Part shown: positions 1 to 6,996 of the stretch, in pieces | Position numbering within the stretch: position 1 is the stretch's first letter | Layout of the letters: each line of letters opens with the position of its first letter | Assembly (NCBI GenBank): GCA_005882055.1 | Contig: VBGQ01000172.1 | Span: 1-9,162 of the forward strand | Direction: 5' to 3' | DNA from: Chloroflexota bacterium | Lineage (GTDB): Bacteria > Chloroflexota > Limnocylindria > QHBO01 | DNA: 9,162 bases | Program-made: the position numbers and the translations under genes | The notes under the pieces: model-generated | The model's database searches: none | What the model saw: the letters and a program-made list of their open reading frames with translations, nothing else | What the model was told of the DNA's origin: nothing

Positions 1-1
1 G

Positions 2-607
2 ACGTTCTTCCGCGCTTCGTTCTACTTCCCCGCGATCGCCAGCTCAGCGGCCATCACCACGCTCTTCATCTTCATCATGGGACCGGAAGGGCTCTTCAAC
101 GGCGTGCGCCAGGCGCTGGGCGTCAACCCAATCTTCTCGCTGTTCGGCTTCCCATCGAACTACAACTGGCTCGGCGAAAGCCGCACGGCAATGAACTCGA
201 TCATCATCCTCAACGCCTGGACGACGTCCGGGACGTTCATGCTCTTCTACCTGGCGTCCCTGCAGTCGATCAGCCACGAGGTCTACGAGGCGGCCGCGAT
301 CGACGGCGCCAACGCCTGGCAGACGTTCTGGCGAGTCACGTTCCCACTTCTCCGGCCAGGGCACTACTTCGTGGCGACCGTGGCGGTGATCGGGGCGCTC
401 CAGCTCTTCGACCAGGCGATCTTCGTGGGAGGCTCGGGCGGCGAGCCGAACAACGCGCTCACCACGCCCGTCCTGTTCCTGTACCGGGCAGCCATCAGCG
501 ACTTCAACTTCGGCTACGCAGCGGCGGTGGGCGTGATCCTGCTCGTCCTGATCATGGCCGCCACGCTCATCCAGCGCCGACTCTTCGGCCAGGCGCCATC
601 GTGGTGA
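2..607 (+). CDS. Carbohydrate ABC transporter permease, MalF/UgpA type (5' end outside window)
   Basis: Inner-membrane permease of a CUT1-type sugar ABC importer; it would pair with the next gene to form the translocation channel. The frame is open from the first bases of the window (reading TFFRASFYFP, a conserved stretch after the second or third membrane helix), so the gene begins upstream; an internal ATG at 77 is not the true start. The cytoplasmic EAA loop that docks the ATPase is at 287-307 (EAAAIDG), followed by FWRVTFPLLRP. The downstream helices (IGALQLFDQAIF and GYAAAVGVILLVLI) match the family through to the C-terminus, and the protein ends at a normal position. The stop lies 7 bases before the next gene, so the two permeases are probably co-transcribed. 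The substrate is unknown; a maltodextrin or another glucoside is suggested only by the debranching-type enzyme downstream. Confidence 0.93.
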   Translation, partial: TFFRASFYFPAIASSAAITTLFIFIMGPEGLFNGVRQALGVNPIFSLFGFPSNYNWLGESRTAMNSIIILNAWTTSGTFMLFYLASLQSISHEVYEAAAIDGANAWQTFWRVTFPLLRPGHYFVATVAVIGALQLFDQAIFVGGSGGEPNNALTTPVLFLYRAAISDFNFGYAAAVGVILLVLIMAATLIQRRLFGQAPSW

Positions 608-614
608 CGCACCG

Positions 615-1466
615 ATGACTGCACCCGCGCCCGCTTCGGCAGCGACGCCGGTCTCGCTCGCGCCGCAGGCGTCTGGCACGGCGGCCGTGGCGAGCCAGCC
701 CGTCGGCGACCGAAGCGCCCGGACGCGGCGCATCCTCGCCTACGTCCTGCTCATCGGCTATGCGTTGCTGATGTTCGTGCCCTTCCTGTGGACGGTCGTC
801 ACCTCCTTCAAGACCTCTCCCGATGCCGTGCGCCTGACGTTCATTCCCGACCCGATCACGCTGGAGGGTTGGAATGCCGCGTTCAACGGGCTTTCGCCGG
901 GTCTCATCCAGCTCTTCTTCAACAGCGCGCTGATCGCCGCCGTCGTCACGGTCACGAACGTCCTGCTGGGCGCCATGGCCGGCTATGCCTTCGCCCGCCT
1001 GCGGTTCCCCGGTCGGGAGCTGCTGTTCATCCTGGTCCTCGCCACGCTGATGATCCCCGATCAGATGCGGCTGGTGCCGGTCTACCAGGTTCTCGTCTTC
1101 CTGGGCCTGGTCAATGACAACCCGACGAACTACCTGGGTGTCGTCGTGGTGCTCGCGATCTCGGCCAGCAGCATCTTCCTCATCCGCCAGTATTTCCTCA
1201 CCATCCCGCGGGATCTCGAGGAGGCGGCGAAAATCGACGGAGCAGGGTTCTTCACGACCTTCTGGCGCGTCATGCTGCCGCTCGCGACACCCGCGCTGGC
1301 AGCCACGCTGCCCCTGGGGCTGTTCCAGTTCATCGGCTTCCACAAGACGGATTGGCCGCCGCTCATGGCGGTGGTGGTCATGGCGACCCTGCCGATCGTG
1401 GTCCTGTACGTCTTCTTCCAGCGGTACTTCGTGGAGGGCATCGCGGCGAGTGGCGTCAAGGGCTGA
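615..1466 (+). CDS. Carbohydrate ABC transporter permease, MalG/UgpE type, with an apparent internal deletion
   Basis: Second permease subunit of the same CUT1 sugar importer, 283 aa. An Ala/Pro-rich tail of about 35 residues precedes the first helix (ILAYVLLIGYALLMFVPFLW). Family motifs follow in order: FNSALIAAVVTV, AGYAFARLRFPG, LMIPDQMRLVPVY, and the EAA loop near residues 202-210 (EEAAKIDGA), then FWRVMLPLATPALAA. The C-terminus FQRYFVEGIAASGVKG is canonical for MalG-type proteins. After PALAA, around residue 230 (nucleotide about 1305), the sequence jumps straight to TLPLGLFQF. Relatives normally carry roughly 25 further residues here, a helix plus a W-N-D-F-x-W-P-L motif. The reading frame is kept. 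The missing part contributes to the membrane core, so function is doubtful if the loss is real. The ATG at 615 is the only good start near the end of the upstream gene. Confidence 0.92.
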   Translation: MTAPAPASAATPVSLAPQASGTAAVASQPVGDRSARTRRILAYVLLIGYALLMFVPFLWTVVTSFKTSPDAVRLTFIPDPITLEGWNAAFNGLSPGLIQLFFNSALIAAVVTVTNVLLGAMAGYAFARLRFPGRELLFILVLATLMIPDQMRLVPVYQVLVFLGLVNDNPTNYLGVVVVLAISASSIFLIRQYFLTIPRDLEEAAKIDGAGFFTTFWRVMLPLATPALAATLPLGLFQFIGFHKTDWPPLMAVVVMATLPIVVLYVFFQRYFVEGIAASGVKG

Positions 1467-2190
1467 CGATCTGCCGGCCGCGCCGCGGCTCGGGTCATCC
1501 ATTCGCACCGCAGGCGTCGACTTCTACTTCCAGTCGATCCGACTGGTGCTCGCCAACGCGATCTGGGGCGTCTGCCTTCTGATCGATCTGGGCATCGTCA
1601 CCTTCCTGAGTCCCCTGCTGGGCCTCCTCCTCAGCCCCTTCCTCGCGATCGCGGCGGCGGGCGTGTTCCGGCTGGCGGCGCTCATCGCGCGCGACGAGCC
1701 GCCGGACTTCTCCGATGTGACCGATGCCTGGCGCCGCTACCTGCGCCCGAGCCTGGCCCTCGGCGCGGCGATGGTTATCGCCGGCACCGTGCTGGTGGTC
1801 GACACCATCGGCGCGATCGGGTCGTCGAACGCGCTCGCCTGGGGGTTGGCAACGTTCGCGGCGTTGGGGCTGCTCGCTCTGGGGACATACGCCCTGCTCG
1901 CCTGGCCGATCCTGGTCGACCCGAATCGCGAGCGGCAAAGTGTCGGGGCGCGGTTGCGCCTGGCGGGCCTCCTGCTTGCCGCGTTCCCCGGCCGCATGGC
2001 CGGATTGGCGATCGTCTGCGGCGTGGTGCTGATCGCGAGCGCCATCGCGTTTGCCGCGCTGATCACGATCTCCGTAGCATTCGTGGCGCTCGTCGCCTGT
2101 CGTTACGTCCTGCCTGCCGCCGATCGCCTCGAGGCGCGCCTGAATCGGGTTGCAGCCAGCGGTGATCGGTCGCAGGATGATTCGGAGTGA
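1450..2190 (+). CDS. YesL/DUF624-like integral membrane protein
   Basis: About 246 aa, with roughly six hydrophobic segments (near residues 30-50, 52-75, 100-120, 128-150, 170-195 and 197-220) and a charged C-terminal tail. The N-terminal block VDFYFQSIRLVLANAIWGV resembles the start of YesL/DUF624 proteins, which are often encoded beside CUT1 sugar ABC permeases; their biochemical role is unknown. I chose the GTG at 1450, which overlaps the permease gene by 17 bases and has GGAGGG at 1433-1438 upstream. The frame is open much further upstream, but that part is a shadow of the permease gene. A start nearer 1501 cannot be excluded, as no ATG is available. The gene ends in a GTGA overlap with the next one, indicating translational coupling within the sugar operon. 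Confidence 0.75.
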   Translation: MASRADDLPAAPRLGSSIRTAGVDFYFQSIRLVLANAIWGVCLLIDLGIVTFLSPLLGLLLSPFLAIAAAGVFRLAALIARDEPPDFSDVTDAWRRYLRPSLALGAAMVIAGTVLVVDTIGAIGSSNALAWGLATFAALGLLALGTYALLAWPILVDPNRERQSVGARLRLAGLLLAAFPGRMAGLAIVCGVVLIASAIAFAALITISVAFVALVACRYVLPAADRLEARLNRVAASGDRSQDDSE

Positions 2191-2417
2191 TCGACGCAGT
2201 ACAGGTCGGCGCGGCCAACGTCACCATCAACCGCAACGACCACGTCCTCGTCACTCAGCCGGATGGCCGCGTCAAGCGCGGCAGCGACGGCGGGTTCTAC
2301 GCGCGTGACACGCGCTTCGTCTCGAGCTACGAGCTGACGCTCGCCGGCAAGCGCCCGCAGCTGCTCAACGCACCTGGCGCTCACCCTGTCGCGCACGATC
2401 CAGGAAGGCGTCCATGA
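2187..2417 (+). pseudogene. N-terminal fragment of the debranching-type glucosidase, cut off by a frameshift
   Basis: A GTG at 2187, overlapping the previous stop by four bases (GTGA) and preceded by AGGA at 2173-2176, opens a frame whose first ~62 residues match the N-terminal beta domain of glycogen-debranching-type enzymes (GDE_N_bis type). The conserved elements are GFYARDTRFVSSYELTL and the following LLN. From about 2373 the frame becomes meaningless (PGAHPVAHDPGRRP) and stops at 2417, while the family sequence resumes in the next frame with HLALTLSRTIQEGVHEDYDL from about 2371. This fragment and the following open frame are therefore parts of one gene. The match to the family ends at the shift point, and some 20-25 residues usual between LLN and LTLSR are also absent. 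It may be a real mutation or an assembly error. Confidence 0.75.
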
Positions 2418-2469
2418 GGACTACGACCTCGTCAACCATGCGCGCGAGACCGTTCGCCTCGAGCTGGCG

Positions 2470-4185
2470 ATGGCCATGGAATTCGATTTCGCGGACATGT
2501 TCGACGTGCGCGCCATCGGCCGGCAGCGTGATCGCCGGCGTGCGTCGCGATCGATCTCCTGGTCGGACGACGAACGGCAGCTGGTGGCCACGTACACCTT
2601 CGGCCCCTTCAGCCGGGAGCTGCGCATCGCCTGCGAGCGCTCGGACTCGCAACCGCTCTGGAAGGAGGGGCGGATCGTCTTCCAGCTCGAGCTCGCTCCC
2701 AAGCAGCGGTGGCACACATGCCTGCGTTGGCTGCCCATCACCCAGCCTGGTGTGGTCGGGACGACGCTGGACTGTCATGCGCTCGAGCGGTCACCCGAGG
2801 CCGAGCAGGTCCGCAGCGGCCACGTCTCATTGGCGACCGAGAACGGCAGCGTGCAGCTCGCATGGGATCGCGCCGTGATGGACATGGAGTCTTTGCACCT
2901 CGTCGACCCCGATCACCCTGACGACGTGGTGCCTGCCGCTGGAACACCATGGTTCCTGACGCTGTTCGGGCGCGACTCACTGGTGACCTCGATGCAGGCC
3001 ATGATCGGGTCGCCGGAGCTCGCGCGCGGGACGCTGGCGCGTCTTGCCGCGCTGCAGGCGACGCGCGACGACCCGGAGCGCGACATGGAGCCTGGCAAGA
3101 TCCTGCACGAGATCCGGCACGGCGAGATCGCGGAGCTGGGCATCCTTCCCTTCCAGCCTTACTACGGAACCCACGACGCAACCAGCCTGTTCGTGGTCCA
3201 GCTGGCTCACAGCTACGAATGGACGGCTGACCGTGACCTCCTTGTTCGCTACCTGCCGGCCGCGGAAGCAGCGATGGCCTGGATCGACGGCTACGGCGAT
3301 CGCGACGGCGACGGCTTCCAGGAGTACGCCACGCGATCGTCGAAGGGCTTCTACAACCAGAGCTGGAAGGACGCCTGGGATGCCATCCCCGATGAGCGCG
3401 GCGACCAGGCGCGGCTGCCACTGGCCCTCTGCGAGCTGCAGGGCTACGCCTACGACGCCAAGCTCCGCCTTGCCCAGATCTACGAGGTGCTCGATCGCGA
3501 CGAGGACGCCGCCCGGCTGCGCGCAGAAGCGCATCGGCTCTTCGTGGCCTCCAACCCGGGGCATTGCCTGATGAGCGGCATCGTCCCGCGGGAACGGGCA
3601 CGACGGGTCGCCTACCGCCTGCTGGCCGAGGACATGTGGTCTGGCTGGGGAATTCGCACCCTCTCCGCCGATCACCCCGCCTACAACCCATTCAGCTACC
3701 ACACGGGCACGATCTGGCCGCACGACAACGCCACCATCGCGAGCGGATTCGCCCGCTACGGCCTGCGGACGGAGGCAGCGCGAGTCGCTTTCGGGCTCTT
3801 CGACGCCGCGACCGCCTTCGCCGCAAACCGGCTTCCCGAGCTGTTCTCGGGCCTCCCGCGGACGTACGACGACTTCCCGGTGCAGTACCTGGGAGCGAAC
3901 GTCCCGCAGGCGTGGGCTGCCAGCGCGATCTTTCGCCTCGTGACGGTGATGTGCGGCATCCACGCCCGCCGAGAGTCCGGGAGGTCGCGGATCTACCTGA
4001 ACCCGGCGCTGCCGGACTGGCTTCCCGAGCTCACCCTGCGCCAGATCCGGGCAGGGACCGGCCTCCTGTCAGTGCACTTCGCTCCCAACGAGACCGAGGT
4101 GCTCCACAACACGACCGGCTACGAGGTCGTCTTCGGACCACCCGCGGCACGCAGCAGTCAGGTGGAGGAGGCACTAGGTCGCTGA
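2470..4185 (+). CDS. Glycogen-debranching-type amylo-alpha-1,6-glucosidase (MGH1-like), main fragment
   Basis: Predicted to hydrolyse alpha-glucosidic branch linkages or related oligosaccharides in the cytoplasm, fitting the upstream sugar importer. The homologous frame runs from about 2371, but the first ATG in it is at 2470. The rest of the N-terminal beta domain covers about residues 1-120 (MEFDFADMFDVRAIGR, then GRIVFQLELAP). An (alpha/alpha)6 domain follows: GTPWFLTLFGRDSL from residue 158, YGTHDATSLFV, NQSWKDAWDAIPDERG, LCELQGYAYDA, SNPGHCLMSGI, SADHPAYNPFSYHTGTIWPH and VPQAWAASAIF. These are family signatures, and the GRD, WKD and WPHDN acidic positions are kept. Near residue 358, RLF runs directly into VASNPGH; relatives have about 25 more residues here (an FN..FW segment). 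Both fragments total roughly 665 residues, short of the usual ~700. The exact substrate is unknown. Confidence 0.85.
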   Translation: MAMEFDFADMFDVRAIGRQRDRRRASRSISWSDDERQLVATYTFGPFSRELRIACERSDSQPLWKEGRIVFQLELAPKQRWHTCLRWLPITQPGVVGTTLDCHALERSPEAEQVRSGHVSLATENGSVQLAWDRAVMDMESLHLVDPDHPDDVVPAAGTPWFLTLFGRDSLVTSMQAMIGSPELARGTLARLAALQATRDDPERDMEPGKILHEIRHGEIAELGILPFQPYYGTHDATSLFVVQLAHSYEWTADRDLLVRYLPAAEAAMAWIDGYGDRDGDGFQEYATRSSKGFYNQSWKDAWDAIPDERGDQARLPLALCELQGYAYDAKLRLAQIYEVLDRDEDAARLRAEAHRLFVASNPGHCLMSGIVPRERARRVAYRLLAEDMWSGWGIRTLSADHPAYNPFSYHTGTIWPHDNATIASGFARYGLRTEAARVAFGLFDAATAFAANRLPELFSGLPRTYDDFPVQYLGANVPQAWAASAIFRLVTVMCGIHARRESGRSRIYLNPALPDWLPELTLRQIRAGTGLLSVHFAPNETEVLHNTTGYEVVFGPPAARSSQVEEALGR

Positions 4186-4228
4186 GGCCGCACGAGAGGA
4201 GTTTTCTGTTTGGAGGGTCCAACTGACC

Positions 4229-4432
4229 ATGGCCACAGGCACCATCAAGAAGCTGATCTCTGATCGAGGTTTTGGCTTCATCACCGCCGAAGACGGCAAG
4301 GACTACTTCTTCCACCGCGACGGGCTCAGCGGAACGCTCGATTTCGATCGGCTGACGGGCGGCGAGAAGGTCACCTTCGACGTCGAGTCCAGCCCTCGAG
4401 GACCGCGCGCCACCAACGTGCGCGCCGAGTAG
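4229..4432 (+). CDS. Cold-shock-domain protein (CspA-like)
   Basis: A 67-residue single cold-shock domain that binds single-stranded RNA or DNA and acts as an RNA chaperone. RNP1 is seen as RGFGFI and RNP2 as DYFFHRDGL; the ends TGTIKKL and GPRATNVRAE are typical. The usual Trp after KK is replaced by Leu, as in many actinobacterial and chloroflexal short members. GGAGGG at 4212-4217 lies 11 bases before the ATG. It starts 43 bases after the debranching enzyme and ends at its own strong terminator, so it may be the last gene of the sugar transcript or a separate unit; no clear promoter was seen in the short gap. Confidence 0.95.
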   Translation: MATGTIKKLISDRGFGFITAEDGKDYFFHRDGLSGTLDFDRLTGGEKVTFDVESSPRGPRATNVRAE

Positions 4433-4445
4433 TTCCCCGACACAG

Positions 4446-4476
4446 AGAGGACCGGCCATCTGGCCGGTCCTCTTTT
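4446..4476 (+). terminator. Rho-independent terminator after the cold-shock gene
   Basis: A perfect inverted repeat (GAGGACCGGCCA at 4447-4458 and TGGCCGGTCCTC at 4461-4472) with a very short loop is followed by TTTT at 4473-4476. It lies 14 bases after the cold-shock stop codon and is oriented for plus-strand transcripts. The other side has no T-run for the convergent minus-strand gene, so it appears to work in one direction. Confidence 0.92.
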
Positions 4477-4514
4477 GTTGCCCCTATGCGCGGCGCCTGA
4501 ACGATGTGCAGCGC

Positions 4515-4934
4515 TTAGATCGCGCGCATCCGGTTGTTCCTTGGGTTGTGCTCGACCTCAGCCAGCCCGAGCGCCTCGAGCAGCGGCGGCATGTACATTC
4601 CGAAGCGGCCGCGCAGGCCCTTCTTCAGGCCGTACCAGCCGCCAACGGGGTTGTCCGCCGACCGGCCCCATGCCTCGACGGTGCCCTCGGCCGCAGGCTT
4701 TTGCTCATCCGCGCTCCCCAGCGCCATCCAGTCTGCGTGCGCCTTAAGCATCGCATGCAGGTCCTCGATCGCACGCAGGTGGTAGCGAAGCTGCGTTGAG
4801 CCCACCTGGCACACGATCGACGGTGGGTCCGACGTTTCGTCCCGGTACATCGTGTATTCGGACGTACCGCTTGGTGTCATGAGGACCCAGGGATCCTCGC
4901 GGGTGCCGTTTCCCTGGCTGCTGCCTTGGGCCAC
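4515..4934 (-). CDS. Small conserved hypothetical protein (possibly DUF6855 family)
   Basis: About 139 aa, with no signal peptide or membrane segment. I chose the GTG whose first base is 4934 because GGAGGAG (complement of 4939-4945) sits just upstream; the frame extends further upstream only as a shadow of the regulator gene opposite. Landmarks are EDPWVLMTPSGTSEYTMYRD near the start, RAIEDLHAMLKAHADWMALG in the middle, and the highly conserved-looking end GTVEAWGR, DNPVGGWYGLKKG, RGRFGMYMPPLLEALGLAEV and NPRNNRMRA. I recall a family of actinobacterial and chloroflexal proteins of this form, often labelled as a domain of unknown function; the DUF number is from memory and unsure. No function can be assigned. 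It is divergent from the molybdate module and converges on the cold-shock gene. Confidence 0.85.
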   Translation of the reverse strand: MAQGSSQGNGTREDPWVLMTPSGTSEYTMYRDETSDPPSIVCQVGSTQLRYHLRAIEDLHAMLKAHADWMALGSADEQKPAAEGTVEAWGRSADNPVGGWYGLKKGLRGRFGMYMPPLLEALGLAEVEHNPRNNRMRAI

Positions 4935-4976
4935 GTCGCTCCTCCGATCACCTAGTGGACCCGATGATACCCAGAT

Positions 4977-5414
4977 ATGAGCCGACCTGGACCCAGAGGA
5001 AGTGTGCGCATCGGTCAGGCAGCTGAGGCACTTGGAGTCAGCGTCGAGACACTGCGCCGATGGGAGGCGCGCGGCACCATCGCGGTGACGCGCTCGGCAG
5101 GTGGCCAGCGACTGATCGATGCCGCAGAGCTGAGCCGACAGCTCGCCACCCGACGGCACGAGCAGGACGATCGACCGATCGTGGCCCAATCCGCCAGGAA
5201 CCGATTCGCGGGCGTCGTGACGCGCGTCGAACGCGACGGGGTCGCCGCCGTCGTGGAAGTCGTCTCGGGACCGCACCGCCTGGTGAGCCTCATGACCGCA
5301 GAAGCTGCCGAGGAGCTCAACCTGCGGGAGGGCGACGAGGCGGTCTGCGTGGTCAAGGCAACCAACGTGGTGATCGAGGTGCCGGCGCGGAGCCGCGAGC
5401 GTGGACAAGGCTAG
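4977..5414 (+). CDS. HTH (MerR/excisionase-like) plus TOBE-domain regulator, putative molybdate sensor
   Basis: A 145-aa protein with two domains. Residues 11-55 form a MerR- or excisionase-like DNA-binding helix-turn-helix (RIGQAAEALGVSVETLRRWE, then SAGGQRLI). Residues about 73-136 form a TOBE/Mop-type oxyanion-binding domain (SARNRFAGVVTRV, LTAEAAEEL-like central part read as MTAEAAEELNLREGDE, then VKATNVVIEV). Such fusions occur beside molybdate transporter genes and probably bind molybdate or tungstate to regulate them. The ATG at 4977 lacks a clear Shine-Dalgarno; GATGAT/GATACC just upstream would allow a short-leader or leaderless message. A GTG at 5004 preceded by AGAGGA is an alternative start. 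The stop overlaps modA by 14 bases, so the two are coupled. It may alternatively act only as a molybdate store or buffer. Confidence 0.88.
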   Translation: MSRPGPRGSVRIGQAAEALGVSVETLRRWEARGTIAVTRSAGGQRLIDAAELSRQLATRRHEQDDRPIVAQSARNRFAGVVTRVERDGVAAVVEVVSGPHRLVSLMTAEAAEELNLREGDEAVCVVKATNVVIEVPARSRERGQG

Positions 5415-6198
5415 GGGCCTGACCCTCGTCCTGATCGCGGCGCTCCTGGGCGCCTGCTCGACGGGCGGGACCAACGGGACACAGACCGGTGGTCCGATCA
5501 CTGTCCTCGCGGCATCATCCCTGCAGGCGGCCTTGAACGCCGCGGGCGAGCTCTACTCGGCCGGCCACCCAGGAGGCTCCGTCACCTTTGGTTTCGACGC
5601 CTCGAGCGCGCTGCGCACCAAGATCGAGCAGGGTGCACCCGCCGACCTCTTCGTCTCCGCCGACGTTACGACTGCGGCCAAGCTGGTCTCGGACGGCTTC
5701 GCCATCGGTCCACCCCAACCATTCGCAGGAAACCGTCTCGCCATCGTGGTGCCGCGCGCGAACCCCGCGCATGTCGCGACGCCGGCTGACTTGGCCAGGT
5801 CGGGCGTGCGGTTGGTTGCCGCGGGTGAGGGAGTTCCCATCACGAGCTACGTCGCCCAGCTCATCGACCAACTGGCGAAGATACCCGGCTATCCGGCCGG
5901 ATACGCCGCACGAGTCGGCGACAACGTCATATCCCGCGAGGACAACGTGGCGGCCGTGGTGGCCAAGGTCGCGCTCGGCGAAGGCGACGCCGGGATCGTG
6001 TACGGGACCGATGCGCTCGCCTCATCCGAACTGACCGAGATCCCCCTGCCAGCGGATTTGAACGTGTCCGTGACCTACGCGGCGGTCGTGCTCAACGGCG
6101 CAAGCGCGCCCGACGCAGCGCGCGCGTTCCTCGCCTGGCTGACCAGCGCCGCGGGTAAGGCCGTCCTGGCTCGATTCGGGTTCGTTGCCTCGCGATGA
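5401..6198 (+). CDS. modA: Molybdate ABC transporter substrate-binding lipoprotein ModA
   Basis: A 265-aa periplasmic or surface molybdate/tungstate-binding protein. The N-terminus is a lipoprotein signal: a hydrophobic stretch at residues 7-18, then LGAC with the lipid-accepting Cys at 19, followed by a Gly/Thr-rich linker. The mature domain carries the ModA pattern: TVLAASSLQAALN, FDASSALRTKIEQGAPADLF, FAGNRLAIVVPRANPA, REDNVAAVVAKVALGEGDAG and a C-terminal LTSAAGKAVLARFGF. The Ser residues in ASSL and SSAL are expected oxyanion ligands. Length and order are complete. The GTG start at 5401 has GGAG at 5389-5392 eight bases upstream and overlaps the regulator gene by 14 bases; its stop overlaps modB (ATGA). 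No sign of internal loss here, unlike the sugar operon. Confidence 0.95.
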   Translation: MDKARGLTLVLIAALLGACSTGGTNGTQTGGPITVLAASSLQAALNAAGELYSAGHPGGSVTFGFDASSALRTKIEQGAPADLFVSADVTTAAKLVSDGFAIGPPQPFAGNRLAIVVPRANPAHVATPADLARSGVRLVAAGEGVPITSYVAQLIDQLAKIPGYPAGYAARVGDNVISREDNVAAVVAKVALGEGDAGIVYGTDALASSELTEIPLPADLNVSVTYAAVVLNGASAPDAARAFLAWLTSAAGKAVLARFGFVASR

Positions 6199-6989
6199 GG
6201 CTCGCGCGCGCTTCCGGGCTGTGGTTGGTGGCAGGAGTCACCACGACCGTGCTCGCGCTTCCGATTGTCGTCCTGGTGGGGAGGGCAGCGATCGAGGGGT
6301 CGCTGGGATTGACGCTGACCAGCCGCCTGGTCATCGACGCACTGCTCCTCAGCCTCGTCACCTCGGGAGCCAGCCTAGTGGTCACCGTCTGCATCGGGAC
6401 GCCGCTCGCCTACCTGCTGGCGCGCCGTCGCTTTCGCGGATCGTGGCTCGTGGAGGGCTTCGTGGACCTGCCGATCGTACTGCCGCCATCCGTCGCGGGC
6501 CTCGCGCTGCTCTTCGCCTTCGGCCGTCGCGGCGCCATCGGTCCAGTCCTAGAGGCCGCAGGCCTGCAGATCTCGTTCACGACACTGGCCGTCGTGGTAG
6601 CCCAGACATTCGTCTCGGCGCCCTTCTTCATCCGTGCCGCACGCGCCGGATTCCAGGAGACGAACCGCGACCTCGAGGATGCCGCGCGAGCCGATGGGGC
6701 GAGCGAGTGGGCCGTCTTTCGTTCCGTGACGGTGCCCCTGGCGAACGCTGCGCTGGCGGCGGGCCTCATCCTGGCCTGGGCGCGGGCGCTGGGCGAGTTC
6801 GGGGCCACCATCATGTTCGCGGGGAACATCGAGGGACGAACGCAGACGCTGCCGTTGCTGGTGTACTCCGAGTTCCAGTCGGTAGACGGCCTGCCGCGGT
6901 CCACGGCGGCTGCGGCGGTGCTGGTCCTGGCGGCGCTCGCGGTCCTGGTTGCGGTTCGGGCGCTGCGCTGGAGGCCGCTCTTCGCCTGA
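6195..6989 (+). CDS. modB: Molybdate ABC transporter permease ModB
   Basis: A 264-aa inner-membrane permease of the molybdate importer. The first helix is near residues 10-30 (LVAGVTTTVLALPIVVLV). Family signatures follow: GTPLAYLLARRRFRG, DLPIVLPPSVAGLALLFAFG, AQTFVSAPFFIRAARAGF, and the EAA loop at residues 161-169 (EDAARADGA), then WARALGEFGATIMFAGN and GRTQTLPLLVY, which are typical of ModB/CysW permeases. It starts in an ATGA overlap with the modA stop, implying translational coupling. The ATPase gene modC, which usually follows or is fused to modB, is not here: the next gene, on the opposite strand, ends only 7 bases away. The ATPase must be encoded elsewhere or shared with another transporter. 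Confidence 0.94.
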   Translation: MRLARASGLWLVAGVTTTVLALPIVVLVGRAAIEGSLGLTLTSRLVIDALLLSLVTSGASLVVTVCIGTPLAYLLARRRFRGSWLVEGFVDLPIVLPPSVAGLALLFAFGRRGAIGPVLEAAGLQISFTTLAVVVAQTFVSAPFFIRAARAGFQETNRDLEDAARADGASEWAVFRSVTVPLANAALAAGLILAWARALGEFGATIMFAGNIEGRTQTLPLLVYSEFQSVDGLPRSTAAAAVLVLAALAVLVAVRALRWRPLFA

Positions 6990-6996
6990 GCCGAGG

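Noticed and set aside
567..1508. Long open frame antisense to the MalG-type permease (minus strand, over 300 codons).
   Set aside because: Its translation is rich in Arg, Asp, Glu, His and Gln with no family resemblance, and it mirrors a clearly conserved plus-strand gene. High GC makes such frames common.
1640..1655. GCGATCGC-like palindromes here and near position 34, as a possible HIP1-type repeated motif.
   Set aside because: They lie inside coding sequence and fit the GC-rich codon usage; I could not show enrichment.
2977..3963. Long minus-strand open frame opposite the debranching enzyme.
   Set aside because: It is a compositional shadow; the plus strand holds strong glycoside-hydrolase motifs throughout this stretch.
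4518..4799. Plus-strand open frames opposite the small conserved protein.
   Set aside because: The minus-strand protein has a strong Shine-Dalgarno and conserved-looking motifs; the plus-strand frames have neither.
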